Part shown: positions 5,283 to 5,939 of the stretch, in pieces | Numbering within the stretch: the stretch's first letter is position 1 | Layout: each line of letters starts with the position of its first letter | Source of the DNA: Chloroflexia bacterium | Lineage (GTDB): Bacteria; Chloroflexota; Chloroflexia; Thermomicrobiales; UBA6265 | Assembly (NCBI GenBank): GCA_013698285.1 | Contig: JACCVE010000142.1 | Coordinates: 1-5,939 of the forward strand | Reading direction: 5' to 3' | DNA length: 5,939 nt | The notes under the pieces: generated by a model | What the model was told of the DNA's origin: nothing | What the model saw: the letters and a program-made list of their open reading frames with translations, nothing else | Database searches by the model: none | Translations under genes and position numbers: made by a program

Positions 5283-5939
5283 GCGACCCGACACGGCGCA
5301 AGGGCCAGTCGATCAACAGGATCCAGGTGCTGATCGTCGACGATCACCCTCTCTTTCGCCGCGGCATCCGCTGGAGTATCGAGGACGAGGCGGACCTGCT
5401 GGTCGTCGGCGAGGCGAGCGATGGCCAGGCTGCCCTGAAACAGATCGACCAGTACGTGCCCGACGTGGTCCTGATCGACATCAACATGCCGATCATGAGT
5501 GGCCTGGAGGTGACGCGGATCCTGAAGCGACGTCACCCCCAGACCGGCGTGATCATCCTGACCATGCACGAGGACGACGAGCAACTTTTCCACGCTATCC
5601 GGGTCGGGGCCTCGGCCTATTGCACCAAGGACGTCGAGGCCAGCCACATCGTCTCGCTGATCCGACGGGTGGCCCGGGGGGAATACCTGATCAACGAGAA
5701 CGTCCTCTCCCGCCCGTTCGTCGCTTCCCGAGTCCTGGATCAATTCCGCGAGCTGTCGCAGGGTGAGGCGCCGGTCGAGGGCGTATTTTCGCCCCTGACC
5801 CCGCGCGAGGTCGAGATCCTCGACTGCGTCGCCCAGGGCAACAGCAACAAGGAGATCGCCTCGATCCTCCAGATTTCCGATCAGACCGTCAAGAACCACA
5901 TCACCTCGATCCTGCGCAAGCTGGCCGTCAACGACCGCA
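5279..5939 (+). CDS. NarL/DegU-type response regulator, REC-LuxR HTH (3' end outside window)
   Basis: The frame starts at the ATG overlapping the kinase TGA and stays open to the window edge; 220 codons are visible. Residues 14-130 form a receiver domain: acidic pair Asp21-Asp22, phospho-acceptor Asp67 in VVLIDINMP, Thr95 in IILTMHED and Lys117 in YCTKD. A roughly 40-residue linker leads to a LuxR-type helix-turn-helix beginning LTPREVEILDCVAQGNSNKEIA (from about 173), with the recognition helix around ISDQTVKNHITSILRKL (199-215). Only the last few residues of this domain are missing. This is the cognate partner of the upstream kinase and should bind DNA when phosphorylated. A 14-residue basic extension precedes the first strand, which is slightly longer than usual. 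Targets cannot be inferred; it may regulate its own operon. Confidence 0.94.
   Translation, partial: MSDPTRRKGQSINRIQVLIVDDHPLFRRGIRWSIEDEADLLVVGEASDGQAALKQIDQYVPDVVLIDINMPIMSGLEVTRILKRRHPQTGVIILTMHEDDEQLFHAIRVGASAYCTKDVEASHIVSLIRRVARGEYLINENVLSRPFVASRVLDQFRELSQGEAPVEGVFSPLTPREVEILDCVAQGNSNKEIASILQISDQTVKNHITSILRKLAVNDR

Noticed and set aside
4407..5294. 295-codon open frame on the minus strand opposite the kinase
   Set aside because: It lies fully antisense to a clear histidine kinase with intact motifs. Its translation is low-complexity and shows no family signature. Long antisense frames are expected in DNA with G/C-rich third positions.
5216..5899. 227-codon open frame on the minus strand opposite the response regulator
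   Set aside because: It is antisense to a well-defined REC-HTH protein, and its composition is that of a shadow frame.

Overview
The window is GC-rich bacterial DNA with a strong preference for G or C at third codon positions. It is tightly packed with genes. The gene set is a complex I type nuoG-nuoI pair, an endonuclease IV, a soluble ALG5-like glycosyltransferase, a PATAN/DUF4388 protein and a DegS/DegU-like two-component pair. Protein style and gene mix suggest Chloroflexota, perhaps near Thermomicrobia/Sphaerobacter. This is an impression from motifs, not a search result, and another high-GC phylum is possible. I see no mobile element, CRISPR array, tRNA or rRNA.

Layout. Bases 1-867 (+) are the C-terminal part of a molybdopterin-oxidoreductase-fold subunit (NuoG / formate dehydrogenase alpha type), cut by the left window edge. 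After 34 bases comes nuoI (902-1423, +), a two [4Fe-4S] ferredoxin-like subunit; the two look like the distal end of one operon. An endonuclease IV gene (1446-2306, -) converges on nuoI with only 22 bp between the stops. A 172-bp divergent region (2307-2478) separates it from a family 2 glycosyltransferase (2479-3246, +). A 116-bp gap then leads to a DUF4388/PATAN protein (3363-4040, +). A 180-bp intergenic stretch (4041-4220) follows, and then a soluble DegS-like sensor kinase (4221-5282, +) whose stop overlaps the start of a NarL/DegU-type response regulator (5279 onward, cut by the right edge).

How the genes work together. NuoG and NuoI would carry electrons through Fe-S clusters in a complex I-like machine. 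The kinase and regulator are translationally coupled (ATGA overlap) and form a phosphorelay that ends in a LuxR-type DNA-binding domain. The PATAN protein lies just upstream on the same strand; PATAN domains are known from response regulators such as PatA, so a signalling link is plausible but unproven. The endonuclease and glycosyltransferase look like independent housekeeping or envelope genes.

No clearly novel system is visible. The most interesting non-obvious signal is in 4041-4220. A TACAAT box sits six bases before an ATG that opens a 31-codon reading frame, and that frame's stop overlaps the GTG start of the kinase, which lacks a convincing Shine-Dalgarno sequence. This could be a leaderless upstream peptide coupled to kinase translation.
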